Shown one piece after another: positions 26,854-34,920 of a DNA stretch of 64,000 nt; the first letter of the stretch is position 1, and every line of letters starts with the position of its first letter. The DNA lies in NCBI RefSeq assembly GCF_030209755.1, contig NZ_JARVRH010000012.1, forward strand, positions 124,001 through 188,000, written 5' to 3'. The stretch comes from Arthrobacter sp. efr-133-TYG-118. Its GTDB lineage: Bacteria > Actinomycetota > Actinomycetes > Actinomycetales > Micrococcaceae. The notes beneath the pieces are model-generated. The model made no database searches, was not told the origin of the DNA, and saw only the letters and a program-made list of their open reading frames with translations. A program made the translations under genes and the position numbers.

Positions 26854-27801
26854 GTGACTACCAAGATTGATCTCGAGCGGGCCGCCAATACCCTCCGGGC
26901 GTGGGCATTGGATGAAGACCTGAAGCAGCGTGTCATGTCCACGCCAACCTTGGCGACAATGGCTTCGCGCGTGGCAAGGCGATACTCGGCCGGGGACACT
27001 GCCGCCGACGCCATCGAGGTAGCCGCGGCGGCGGTAGCCCGGGGGCATGCCGCGAGTATCGAATACGCAGGCGAGAGCGTGCGCAACGCCGACCTCGCAC
27101 ACTCTGAAGCCGGGGTATTCCTCGAGTTGGGCGCTGCCCTCGGGAAGACCGGCCTGCCGAGCACCATCTCTTTCGACCTCTCCCACCTCGGCGCCCTCGT
27201 GGACCGCGATCTGGCGCTCAACCATGTACGCCAGCTTGCCGCGATAACTGAACCGTACGGAACGGGACTGATGATCTCGGCCGAAGGTTCCGATCGGACC
27301 GATTTGGTCCTTGACCTGTACGACGAACTCGCCGTCGAAGTCCCCCGTGTCGGAATCACACTCCAAGCCCGTTTGCATCGCACCCCCGGAGACCTTGAGC
27401 GGGTCCTTCGCCACCCGGGTACCGTTCGCTTAGTCAAGGGCGCGTTCCTTGAACCCGAGTCCGTCGCCTACCCTCGCAACAGTGTCGAACTGACTGCCGC
27501 CTACCTTGATCTGGCGAGCCAGCTCATTCTCTCCGGCCACCCGCTGTCCCTCGCAACGCACGACGACCAGCTCGTCAACACGCTCATCGCCAGGCACGGC
27601 GAGGCGCTGAAGACCGATGCGATCGAATTCGAGATGCTCCTCGGACTGGGGACCGATCTTCTCGACCGGCTCCATCGGGACGGCTACAGGACGCGCGAGT
27701 ACGTCATCTTCGGTGGCGAGTGGTGGTTGTACGTCCTCAACCGCATCGCGGAACATCCCGAGCGGGCGCTGACAGCTCTCGCCGACCTCAACCCGAGCTA
27801 A
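26854..27801 (+). CDS. Proline dehydrogenase family protein
   Basis: 315 residues of the monofunctional FAD-dependent PRODH barrel. RLVKGAFLEP, SLATHDDQLV and FEMLLGLG match the family. The C-terminal substrate segment reads YVLNRIAEHPER, where the usual two adjacent arginines that hold the proline carboxylate appear as Asn-Arg. The start is a GTG with no clear ribosome site; TACAGT at 26841-26846 lies seven bases before it, so a leaderless transcript is possible. Role: proline to pyrroline-5-carboxylate if active. Confidence 0.8.
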   Translation: MTTKIDLERAANTLRAWALDEDLKQRVMSTPTLATMASRVARRYSAGDTAADAIEVAAAAVARGHAASIEYAGESVRNADLAHSEAGVFLELGAALGKTGLPSTISFDLSHLGALVDRDLALNHVRQLAAITEPYGTGLMISAEGSDRTDLVLDLYDELAVEVPRVGITLQARLHRTPGDLERVLRHPGTVRLVKGAFLEPESVAYPRNSVELTAAYLDLASQLILSGHPLSLATHDDQLVNTLIARHGEALKTDAIEFEMLLGLGTDLLDRLHRDGYRTREYVIFGGEWWLYVLNRIAEHPERALTALADLNPS

Positions 27802-27832
27802 GCGCTCCCAGATCCTGCCCTAAACGCCTGGC

Positions 27833-27890
27833 GACACGGAAAATGCCCTGCGACACCGGAATTCCGGCGTCGCAGGGCATTTTCCGTGTC
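27833..27890. repeat. Long intergenic palindrome, GGCGACACGGA family (copy B)
   Basis: Two arms of about 29 bases, beginning GACACGGAAAATGCCCTGCG and ending in its complement ATTTTCCGTGTC, meet around AATT with a single mismatch. The element starts 31 bases after the proline dehydrogenase-like gene and can form a very stable hairpin, so it probably also stops transcription. Immediately upstream is GCCTGG, extending the match to copies A and C. Confidence 0.7.
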
Positions 27891-28054
27891 CCGTAGCAAG
27901 TTGCGCGTCGTGGGGTATCCCACTCTCGGCCATCGGCCTCCCTGACTCCACTTCGGTATCCCATCTCAGCACCGATTCGGACGCCAAGGCCCACGAGCCG
28001 TCAAACTTCAGCCCTCGGTCACATTCCGTTTCCTCACTTTGTATACCAAAACCC

Positions 28055-28083
28055 TTGACAGTGCGCCGGGTCACATCTAATTT
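28055..28083 (+). promoter_or_regulatory. Strong sigma-70-type promoter for the MFS/amidohydrolase operon
   Basis: TTGACA (28055-28060, perfect -35) and TAATTT (28078-28083) are separated by exactly 17 bases. The predicted transcription start lies just before or in the tandem GGGATCCC sites. A TTTGTATACCAAA near-palindrome precedes the -35 at about 28039. The leader to the GTG at 28270 is about 180 bases. Confidence 0.6.
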
Positions 28084-28086
28084 TAA

Positions 28087-28115
28087 TTTTGGGATCCCAA
28101 AACGGGATCCCAAAA
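28087..28115. promoter_or_regulatory. Tandem GGGATCCC palindromes, candidate GntR operators
   Basis: TTTTGGGATCCCAAAA (28087-28102) is a perfect 16-base palindrome. A second GGGATCCCAAAAC follows 13 bases later, with its core at 28104-28111. They overlap the predicted transcription start. The dyad style resembles FadR/GntR-type operators, and a GntR/FCD regulator is the second gene of the operon. Confidence 0.5.
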
Positions 28116-28269
28116 CGGACCCAACGAACCGGCAGCGTCCCTCCTCCCAGAAGGAGGACCGGGCCGCTACTGCCGCCGCCGGCGCGAGTCCAGCTGCCGC
28201 GGCAACCCGCACCCAGCTCAACAATTCAAGACTTTCCCCGCTCCTCAAACTCCCCCTGAAGGAGAAACT

Positions 28270-29622
28270 GTGTCTCTCCAAAACACCGAAACAGCGGCGC
28301 ATGCCGTCGAAGGAACAGCAGAAGAAAAAGCCGGCAAGGACGGCGTGCAGCGACGCACGAGTGTCCGTTGGAGGCTCTTCGTCCTGCTGCTCATCCTGGT
28401 AGCCGTCAACTACATCGACCGCGGCTCCATCTCCGTGGCATTGCCCATCATCCAAAAGGAATTCAACCTCGCCCCGGAACTCGTCGGGCTCCTGCTTTCG
28501 GCATTCTTCTGGACCTATGCCCTCATGCAGATCCCGGTCGGCTTGCTCATCGACAAGTTCGGCCCCCGTAAGGTCGTCACGGCGTCGTGCATCGGCTGGG
28601 GTGCCGCAACGGCAGCATCCGGGCTGGCCGGCGGCTTCCTCAGCATGTTCATTGCCCGTTTGGGCATCGGCGTGGCCGAGGCCGGAGTCATGCCGGCCGG
28701 TGGCAAGCTCAATGCCATCTGGATGCACAAGAAGGAGCGCGGCCGCGGCGCCACGATCCTTGACGCGGGCGCCCCGCTCGGCGCCGGCCTGGGCGGCATC
28801 CTCATCACCTGGCTCATCGCCTCAACAGGCAGCTGGCGCTACTCGTTCATCATCGCCGGCGCTGCGACAGTCCTCATGGGCCTGGCCGTCTGGTGGTACG
28901 TCCGCGACAATCCCCGCAACCACAAACGCGTCAACGACGCCGAGGCCAGCTACATCGAGGCCTCCCACGCCGAGGAAGACGCCGAGGCCAAGAAGGACGG
29001 CGTCAAGGGCAAGCGCGCCCTCCTCCCCTACCTGAAGTTCCGCTCCTTCTGGGCAATGTGCTTCGGCTGGCTTGGCTTCAACGGCGTCTTCTACGGCCTC
29101 CTGACGTGGGGCCCGCTCTACCTGGCCCAGGCCAAGCACTTTAACCTGAACACCATCGGCTGGTCCACCTTCGTGATCTTCGGCGCCGGATTTGTCGGCG
29201 AAATCCTGGGCGGCACCATCGCGGACAAATGGCGTGCGGCCGGCGCGTCGGCAAACAAGGTCATGCGCACCCTGCTGGGCATCTCCAGTGTCGTCGTGAT
29301 TGGCGGCCTGGTAGGCGTCACCATCGTGGCAGACCCGACGACGGCGGTTGTCCTGCTGTCCGTAGTCATGTTCTTCCTCCGCTGGGTTGGCCTGTTCTGG
29401 AGCATCCCCTCCATCCTGGGCGGGCGCACCAACTCGGGCGTCCTGGGTGGCGCCATGAACTTCAGCGGCAACATCTCAGGCTTCGTCACCCCGATTGTGG
29501 TAGGTCTGATTGTCGGGGCCACAGGCTCCTACACCTGGGCCCTCCTATACTTTGTCGGCTCCGCGATCATCATGGGCGTGTCCGTGCTGACGCTGGACTA
29601 CGGCAAACGACTTCCGGTCTAA
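28270..29622 (+). CDS. MFS transporter, anion:cation symporter type
   Basis: 450 residues with 12 hydrophobic segments. The ACS-type start VAVNYIDRGSISVALPIIQ is followed by the loop motif IDKFGPRKV. Members import organic acids such as glucarate, phthalate, hexuronates or tartrate. The start is a GTG after GAAGGAGAAACT. It is the first gene of the operon after the promoter at 28055, so it probably imports the organic acid or ureide degraded by the downstream enzymes. Confidence 0.9.
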   Translation: MSLQNTETAAHAVEGTAEEKAGKDGVQRRTSVRWRLFVLLLILVAVNYIDRGSISVALPIIQKEFNLAPELVGLLLSAFFWTYALMQIPVGLLIDKFGPRKVVTASCIGWGAATAASGLAGGFLSMFIARLGIGVAEAGVMPAGGKLNAIWMHKKERGRGATILDAGAPLGAGLGGILITWLIASTGSWRYSFIIAGAATVLMGLAVWWYVRDNPRNHKRVNDAEASYIEASHAEEDAEAKKDGVKGKRALLPYLKFRSFWAMCFGWLGFNGVFYGLLTWGPLYLAQAKHFNLNTIGWSTFVIFGAGFVGEILGGTIADKWRAAGASANKVMRTLLGISSVVVIGGLVGVTIVADPTTAVVLLSVVMFFLRWVGLFWSIPSILGGRTNSGVLGGAMNFSGNISGFVTPIVVGLIVGATGSYTWALLYFVGSAIIMGVSVLTLDYGKRLPV

Positions 29623-29724
29623 CTCGCCTGACCGGTCTGGCCGAACGGTCCTGAACCACCAAAGGCCAGACGCCCGCCGGGAATGCCGGGCGCAATGACC
29701 CAAAAGAACACGAATGGAGCAAAA

Positions 29725-30405
29725 ATGCTGATTGCAGATGAAACCCCCACCACGGACCGCCCCCTCCGGGAATCCGTGCGGGACGCCATCCGTTCGCGAA
29801 TCTTCGAGGGTCATTACGCGCCCGGCACCCGGCTGGTGGAGCGGGACCTCGCCGCCGAATTCAACGTGTCGCGACTCCCCATCCGCGAAGCCCTTCGCAT
29901 GCTGCGGCAGGAAGGCCTCATCCAGGACCGGGCCTCCCGCGGTTCCGAAGTGGCAGGGTTGAGTCCCAAAGACGTCGAGGACCTCTTTGACGTCCGTCAG
30001 TCACTGGAAGTCCTCGCCTGCCGCCTGGCAGCGGCCCGCGCCACTGACAAGGACCTCAAGCACCTGGCTAGGCTCCTCGATGAGGCCGATCGCTTCCTCG
30101 CGAAAGGCTCAATCCTCGAGGCGCACCGCGCCAACAGCGAATTCCACGATGCCATCACGGCCATCGCCAACAACGATTTTCTCCGCACGGCGCTGGAACC
30201 GCTCCAAGGCCGCATGCACTGGCTTTTCCGCCATGTGGACGACCTGCCGGAACTGATCCAGGAGCACCGCGATCTCTACGCCGCCATCGCCAGCGGCGAT
30301 CCCGAGCGCGCCGCAACCCAATCGGCGTCGCACATTGGAAAGTACCGCGAGCAGTTCCCGCAGAAACCCGCCACCGAACTCAAGTTGCAAGGCAAACGAA
30401 CATGA
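29725..30405 (+). CDS. GntR family regulator, FCD type
   Basis: 226 residues from the ATG at 29725, which has GGAGC well placed; ATGs at 29683 and 29695 lack such a site. The winged helix (about 10-70) includes RDLAAEFNVSRLPIREALRM. The FCD ligand domain follows, with metal-type His positions in NSEFHDAI and ASHIGKY. It overlaps the racemase-like gene by ATGA. It most likely represses its own operon through the GGGATCCC sites. Confidence 0.87.
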   Translation: MLIADETPTTDRPLRESVRDAIRSRIFEGHYAPGTRLVERDLAAEFNVSRLPIREALRMLRQEGLIQDRASRGSEVAGLSPKDVEDLFDVRQSLEVLACRLAAARATDKDLKHLARLLDEADRFLAKGSILEAHRANSEFHDAITAIANNDFLRTALEPLQGRMHWLFRHVDDLPELIQEHRDLYAAIASGDPERAATQSASHIGKYREQFPQKPATELKLQGKRT

Positions 30406-31214
30406 AATTGCTAGTCATCAATCCCAACATCAGCGCCGATGTCACTGCGTTGATCGACGCCGAAGCCCGCCGGTCTGCGGGGACTGACACCGAGCTGATC
30501 GTCCGGACCGCCGGCCATGGCGTCGAATACATCGAGACCCGCTTTGAAGCCCTCGTCGCAGCCGGGGCCGTCGCCGAAATCATCGCCGAGCACTGCGGCG
30601 GCGATCCGGCAGCAGACCACATAGACGGCGTCGTGGTGGCTGCATTCGGCGACCCCGGTATGCCTGCGCTCAAGGAACTCACCGACGTGCCGGTCATCGG
30701 CATCACCGAGGCCGCCCTCTGTGCCGCGGCCCTGCAGGGCCAGCGATTCTCCATCATCGCCATTTCGGACCGCATCACCGCTTGGTACCGGGACTGCGTG
30801 GAGCATTTCGGACTTGGCAGCCGTCTTGCCTCGATCCGGTCCATCAACCAGAGCCTCAACGGCATCGGCACCGTACAACAGGATTTCAAGGAGACCCTCC
30901 TGGCACTGAGCCGGCAAGCCGTTGCGGAAGACGGCGCCGACGTCGTCATCCTCGCAGGTGCCCCGCTTGCCGGACTCGCGCGCGAGCTTGAAGGACAGAT
31001 CCCCGTGCCCGTGGTGGACGGAATCTCCGCCGGAATCCGCATGACCGAAGCGGTTGTGGCCCTGCAGTCGGGCTTCCACCGCCAAGGCGCATTTGCGCCG
31101 CCACCCGTCAAGAACCGCCGGGGGTTGTCCGAAAACCTCGACGCCGCCCTGACCGCCATCCAGGCCGCCGCCGGCGGTTCCGTTACTGCCAACGCCGTTC
31201 CATCCGGAAAGTAG
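30402..31214 (+). CDS. Asp/Glu/hydantoin racemase-like protein without catalytic cysteines
   Basis: 270 residues of the Asp/Glu racemase superfamily, nearest in layout to hydantoin and allantoin racemases: LLVINPNISADVT at the start and AFGDPGMPALKELTDVPVIG in the middle. The first catalytic Cys of hydantoin racemases (normally A-C-F-G-D-P-G) is Ala here. The second (normally L-G-C-A-G-M) is replaced in VILAGAPLAG. Two-base Cys racemisation therefore looks impossible. It may be a lyase, isomerase or binding protein for the operon's substrate. Confidence 0.82.
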   Translation: MKLLVINPNISADVTALIDAEARRSAGTDTELIVRTAGHGVEYIETRFEALVAAGAVAEIIAEHCGGDPAADHIDGVVVAAFGDPGMPALKELTDVPVIGITEAALCAAALQGQRFSIIAISDRITAWYRDCVEHFGLGSRLASIRSINQSLNGIGTVQQDFKETLLALSRQAVAEDGADVVILAGAPLAGLARELEGQIPVPVVDGISAGIRMTEAVVALQSGFHRQGAFAPPPVKNRRGLSENLDAALTAIQAAAGGSVTANAVPSGK

Positions 31215-31222
31215 GGGCCACC

Positions 31223-32671
31223 GTGACCATTCCCGATCTCGTCATCGCCCACGGCACCGTGGTCAACAGCCGTCAATCCACTGGGCCGGCCCGGCAGGCC
31301 GCGCACGTCGTAGTGCGCGAAGGCCGCATCACCCAGCTCATCGACGCCGCGGAACCGGTCCCCGCCGCCTCCCGCATCATCGACGCGTCCGGCAAGTTGG
31401 TCATCCCTGGCGGCGTGGACGGCCATTGCCACGTGGCCCAAGTGACCGGCCGCTTCCGCACCCTGGACGACTACCGCACTACCTCCACCGCGGCCCTGTG
31501 GGGCGGCACCACAACCATCATCGATTTTGGTATCCCCCGTGACGCCCAGGAATCCCCGCTGGATGCCGTCCTGAACAAGAAGCGACTGGCCGCCGAGTCC
31601 CGCTGCGATGTCGCGCTCCATGGCTCCGTGGTCAGCTGGGACGAGACCGTGCCCTGGCAGCTCGAGCAGCTCGCCGCCGAGGGCGTCCGTTCGGTGAAGA
31701 TGTACACCACCAACCGCGGCTCCACCATGGCCGACGGCGACACCATCCTGAAAGTCATGCGCGAAATGGTGCGCCTGGACGGACTCACGTACATCCATGC
31801 CGAGCACGATCCCATCATTGCCGACTGCACCGAACAGCACGCCGCGGACGGCCGGATAGGCATCGAGCACCTGCATTCCACGCGGCCCGAACTCGCCGAG
31901 GAAATCTCCGCCAAAGAGACGCTCGCCATGGCCGAGTACACCGGAGCGCCCGTCTACTTTGTGCACCAGTCGACCCCCGGCGCGGTGGACCTTGTCACTG
32001 AGGCCCGCGGGCGCGGCCAGGAAGCCTACTCCGAGACCTGCCCGCACTACTTGACGCTGGATGACGCGGTCTATGGCAGCGATTTCCCCGAGTGGTACGC
32101 CTGCTGCCCGCCCATGCGAAGCGCTGAAACAGTGGCCGCGCTGAAGGAACGCCTCGCGGCCGGAGCCATCCACACGGTGTCCTCGGACCACTCCTGCTAC
32201 GACCTCTCCCAGAAGCGCGAACGCACCGACGACGTCCGCTTCATGCCGCACGGGCTGCCCGGCGTCGAAACCCGCATGCCCGTCACGTTCACCGCGATGG
32301 CGCCCCACAGCACCGTGGAGGACTTCGTCGAGGTCTTCTCGGCCGGCCCCGCGCGGATCAATGCCGTGCCCGGCAAGGGCACTATCGCGGTAGGGTTCGA
32401 CGCCGATCTCGTCATCTTTGATCCCGCCGAAGAACGCGAGGTCGACGGCGGCGCGCTCCACATGGGAACTGACTTCTCGCCTTTCGAAGGGAAGACGCTG
32501 AGCGGCTGGCCCGCCGTCGTCGTGTCCGCCGGACGCGTGGTGGTCGACGACGGCGGTTTCCACGATCCCGGCCCGGTGGGCCGTTTCGTTGCCCGCAACG
32601 GCTTCGCCGCCCACCGCGATGCCCTGTCCGTTCGAAAATCGCCGTCCGTTCCGGCCACCGTTTCTGCTTAG
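31223..32671 (+). CDS. Cyclic amidohydrolase (dihydropyrimidinase/hydantoinase/allantoinase family)
   Basis: 482 residues with a complete dinuclear metal site: HCH in GGVDGHCHVAQ (residue ~70), the carboxylated Lys in SVKMYTT (~155), His in YIHAEH and in YFVHQST, and Asp in SSDHSCYD (~330). GLPGVETRMPV matches the substrate loop of the family. It hydrolyses a cyclic amide, imide or ureide. The start is a GTG, eight bases after the racemase-like stop. The substrate is unknown; no N-carbamoylase lies nearby. Confidence 0.88.
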   Translation: MTIPDLVIAHGTVVNSRQSTGPARQAAHVVVREGRITQLIDAAEPVPAASRIIDASGKLVIPGGVDGHCHVAQVTGRFRTLDDYRTTSTAALWGGTTTIIDFGIPRDAQESPLDAVLNKKRLAAESRCDVALHGSVVSWDETVPWQLEQLAAEGVRSVKMYTTNRGSTMADGDTILKVMREMVRLDGLTYIHAEHDPIIADCTEQHAADGRIGIEHLHSTRPELAEEISAKETLAMAEYTGAPVYFVHQSTPGAVDLVTEARGRGQEAYSETCPHYLTLDDAVYGSDFPEWYACCPPMRSAETVAALKERLAAGAIHTVSSDHSCYDLSQKRERTDDVRFMPHGLPGVETRMPVTFTAMAPHSTVEDFVEVFSAGPARINAVPGKGTIAVGFDADLVIFDPAEEREVDGGALHMGTDFSPFEGKTLSGWPAVVVSAGRVVVDDGGFHDPGPVGRFVARNGFAAHRDALSVRKSPSVPATVSA

Positions 32672-32678
32672 GAGAACC

Positions 32679-33413
32679 ATGCCTTCCGCACACCGCCCCA
32701 CCCGCATCGGCATGATCGTGCCGTCGTCCAACACGTGCCTGGAGCCGCAGAGCTACCGGATCCTGGGTGACCGCCAGGACGTCACCATCCACTTCACGCG
32801 GATTCCGGTCACCCGCATTGCGCTTGATGATTCCTCGGATAAACAGTTTGATTCGGCCGTCATGCGGGAGGCCGCCGCATTGCTCGCGACGGCGGGCGTG
32901 GACGTCATCGCGTGGAACGGAACCTCGGGGTCCTGGCTCGGTTCCGCGCACGACGAGGCTTTGGTCCGGGAAATCACGGAGGCCACCGGGATCCCGGCCA
33001 CGACCTCCACGTTGGCCTACCTGGAGGCCTTCAAGGCGTTCGGCACGGAAAGGATCGGCATGTTCACCCCGTATACCGGGGACGTGAACGAAGCCGTCAT
33101 CGAGTCGTATGCGCGCGAAGGAATCAAGACGGTTGACCACCGCCACCTGGACCTCAGCAACAACGAATCCTTCGCCCGCGTTACGGACGAGGAAATGCTG
33201 CCCGGGTCCTTGGAACTTGCCGCCTCGAACCCGGACGCGCTCATTTACTTGTGCACGAACCTTTACGGCGCCAACGTCACCGCGCAAGTGGAGGAAACCA
33301 CCGGAGTGCCGGTGCTTGATTCCGTAGCCGTGACGTTGTGGCATTGCCTCAAGCTTGCCGGAGCGCCTTTACTGGCGCCCAAGTGGGGCCGGCTGCTTGC
33401 AGAACTGCCTTGA
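32679..33413 (+). CDS. Arylmalonate decarboxylase / maleate isomerase-like protein
   Basis: 244 residues from the ATG at 32679, preceded by TTAGGAGAACC. The N-terminal GMIVPSSNTCLEPQ is typical of the maleate isomerase/AMDase branch. The first active-site position reads WNGTSGSW, with Gly where racemases and isomerases have Cys. The second reads YLCTNLYG, with Cys kept. Gly-then-Cys is the pattern of Bordetella arylmalonate decarboxylase (Gly74/Cys188). A decarboxylase of a malonate-type product of the preceding amidohydrolase is therefore a reasonable inference. Confidence 0.82.
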   Translation: MPSAHRPTRIGMIVPSSNTCLEPQSYRILGDRQDVTIHFTRIPVTRIALDDSSDKQFDSAVMREAAALLATAGVDVIAWNGTSGSWLGSAHDEALVREITEATGIPATTSTLAYLEAFKAFGTERIGMFTPYTGDVNEAVIESYAREGIKTVDHRHLDLSNNESFARVTDEEMLPGSLELAASNPDALIYLCTNLYGANVTAQVEETTGVPVLDSVAVTLWHCLKLAGAPLLAPKWGRLLAELP

Positions 33414-33425
33414 TTCGTAAGTGGT

Positions 33426-33440
33426 CCTCTCTTAGAGAGG
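33426..33440. terminator. Small hairpin between convergent genes
   Basis: CCTCTC and GAGAGG form a 6-bp stem around TTA, overlapping the stop codon of the cold-shock gene and lying 13 bases after the decarboxylase-like gene. It could terminate both convergent transcripts, though the stem is short. Confidence 0.35.
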
Positions 33441-33641
33441 TTGGATGTTCTCCGCCTGGGGGCCTTTCGGGCCCTGCACAACGTCGAACTGGACCCGCTG
33501 ATTCTCGTCCAGTGATCGGTACCCACTCGACGCGATCGCCGAGTAGTGGGCAAAGACGTCCGCCGAACCGTCGTCGGGGGCAATGAAGCCGAAACCCTTC
33601 TCGGCGTTGAACCACTTGACAATACCTGTTGCCACGGCCAT
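33432..33641 (-). CDS. Cold-shock protein
   Basis: 69 residues, a single CSD OB-fold. RNP1 reads KGFGFI and RNP2 reads VFAHYSAI (commonly V-F-V-H-F). The start [16 protein letters not shown] is standard, with AAGGAAC upstream; the longer frame to 33698 adds unrelated residues. It acts as an RNA chaperone. It is monocistronic and convergent with the amidohydrolase operon. Confidence 0.93.
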   Translation of the reverse strand: MAVATGIVKWFNAEKGFGFIAPDDGSADVFAHYSAIASSGYRSLDENQRVQFDVVQGPKGPQAENIQPL

Positions 33642-33899
33642 GTTCCTTCTCTGAATCTGACTGACCATCGGCTTCAAACCCGATGCCCCCGGACGCATAC
33701 GTCCGCTTCCTCAAACCTACGGCGCGGGGTTCGGGGGCGCAAGGATCCGTGTCGACTGATTGAAAAGCTCCGGGAAGCGGCTTTCTTTCCGCGTGCCCGA
33801 ATCTTGAGGATTTCTTGTTCCTCTTCAGTGCGGGATCTTGACACTGGGTCGGCAGAGTGGTTGGCGAGTAGCGTCGTCGGCCATAAAGGAGAATACCAG

Positions 33900-34574
33900 G
33901 TGGGGTTGTTCCGGCGCCGGTTCGAAGCGGCAGCCCCAAAGATCCACGTGGACATCCTCGAAGACCACGCACTGTTGCGGGAGAGTCTCGCCTCTTGGCT
34001 TGAGGCCAACGCGGCAACGGTGAAGGTGGTGGGCAGGTTCGGCTCCTGGGCCGAGCTTGCCGCCTCACTGGGACAGTTGTCTGACGTCGTCCTGTTGGAC
34101 ATCATCCTTGGTGACCGCATCCCGCTGCGCTCCAAAATCCAGGCCATTCTCTCAACCGGATCACAAGTGGTGGTCTGCAGTTCCCTCGCGACGCCGCTGG
34201 TTATCCGCCAAGCGTTCGACGCCGGCGCGCTGGCCTACATACCCAAGACGGCGGGGGCCGAAGTGCTCACCACAGCCGTTCTCGCGGCGGCGCGCGGCGA
34301 GAAGTTCGTCCTGCCCGAGCTTGCTGGCGTCTTTGACGTCCCCGGGCCGCGGATCCGTCTCACACCGCGCGAACACGAAGCCGTCACGCTGTATCTGGGC
34401 GGCCCGGGCGGGACAATGGCCGACGTCGGCGCGAGCCTGGGCATCAGCGCCGACGGCGTGAAGAAGCTCCTCGTCTCAGTCCGCCGCAAAGCCCACGACG
34501 GACCGGAACCACTCAGCCGGCCCGCGCTCCGGGAACTGCTGATCGCCGACGGCTGGCTGCTACCTGATCAGTGA
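33900..34574 (+). CDS. Orphan response regulator with LuxR-type HTH
   Basis: 224 residues from a GTG with AAAGGAG nine bases upstream. The receiver domain keeps the acidic pair (DILEDHALL), the phosphorylatable Asp (VVLLDIILGD), the Ser/Thr (VVVCSS) and the Lys (YIPKTAG). The C-terminal HTH is RLTPREHEAVTLYL followed by ADVGASLGISADGVKKLL. No histidine kinase is adjacent. The gene stops directly before an SDR remnant. Confidence 0.82.
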   Translation: MGLFRRRFEAAAPKIHVDILEDHALLRESLASWLEANAATVKVVGRFGSWAELAASLGQLSDVVLLDIILGDRIPLRSKIQAILSTGSQVVVCSSLATPLVIRQAFDAGALAYIPKTAGAEVLTTAVLAAARGEKFVLPELAGVFDVPGPRIRLTPREHEAVTLYLGGPGGTMADVGASLGISADGVKKLLVSVRRKAHDGPEPLSRPALRELLIADGWLLPDQ

Positions 34575-34576
34575 GG

Positions 34577-34829
34577 TGCCGTGCCGCGCGGCGGGGCCGC
34601 CGTTGAGCTGGCAGGCCGCGGTGTGCGCGCGAACGTGGTGAACCCGGGCCCGATCGATACCGGATGGATGGACGACGTGACGCGGCGCTCGGGGATTGAC
34701 GCAACACCCGCGGGCCGACTCGGCACGGCCGAGGACACGACAGACCTGGTGAGATTCCTGTTTTCCGACCAGGGCTCGTGGATGAATGGCCAGATTCTTT
34801 ACAGCAACGGGGGCTTCAAGATCGGCTGA
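34577..34829 (+). pseudogene. SDR-family oxidoreductase C-terminal remnant
   Basis: 82 residues (GTG at 34581) matching only the C-terminal third of a short-chain dehydrogenase: GRGVRANVVNPGPIDTGWM, PAGRLGTAEDTTDLVRFLFS and GQILYSNGGF. The nucleotide-binding fold and the Tyr-x-x-x-Lys catalytic site are absent. The remnant begins only a few bases after the response regulator stop, so a deletion probably joined the two. It is unlikely to be active. Confidence 0.75.
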
Positions 34830-34920
34830 GATGGTCTCGTGTCCCTCGGTTACTTCGAAGAGGACGATGAGGCATAATCATGAAAGAGAATGCCATTCGC
34901 TTTTATGATGGAGGAACACC

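Noticed and set aside
29160..29440. Transport genes at 28270 and 58946 as one duplicated transporter
   Set aside because: The two belong to different MFS families (ACS versus MHS) with different signature motifs.
30380..32734. 784-codon open frame on the minus strand across the amidohydrolase operon
   Set aside because: It is the mirror of strongly supported plus-strand genes, its protein is Gly/Arg/His-rich without domains, and it has no ribosome site. High GC keeps such shadow frames open.
33546..33899. Long upstream extension of the response regulator
   Set aside because: It runs opposite the cold-shock gene and through its control region; a GTG with AAAGGAG at 33900 gives the standard receiver start.
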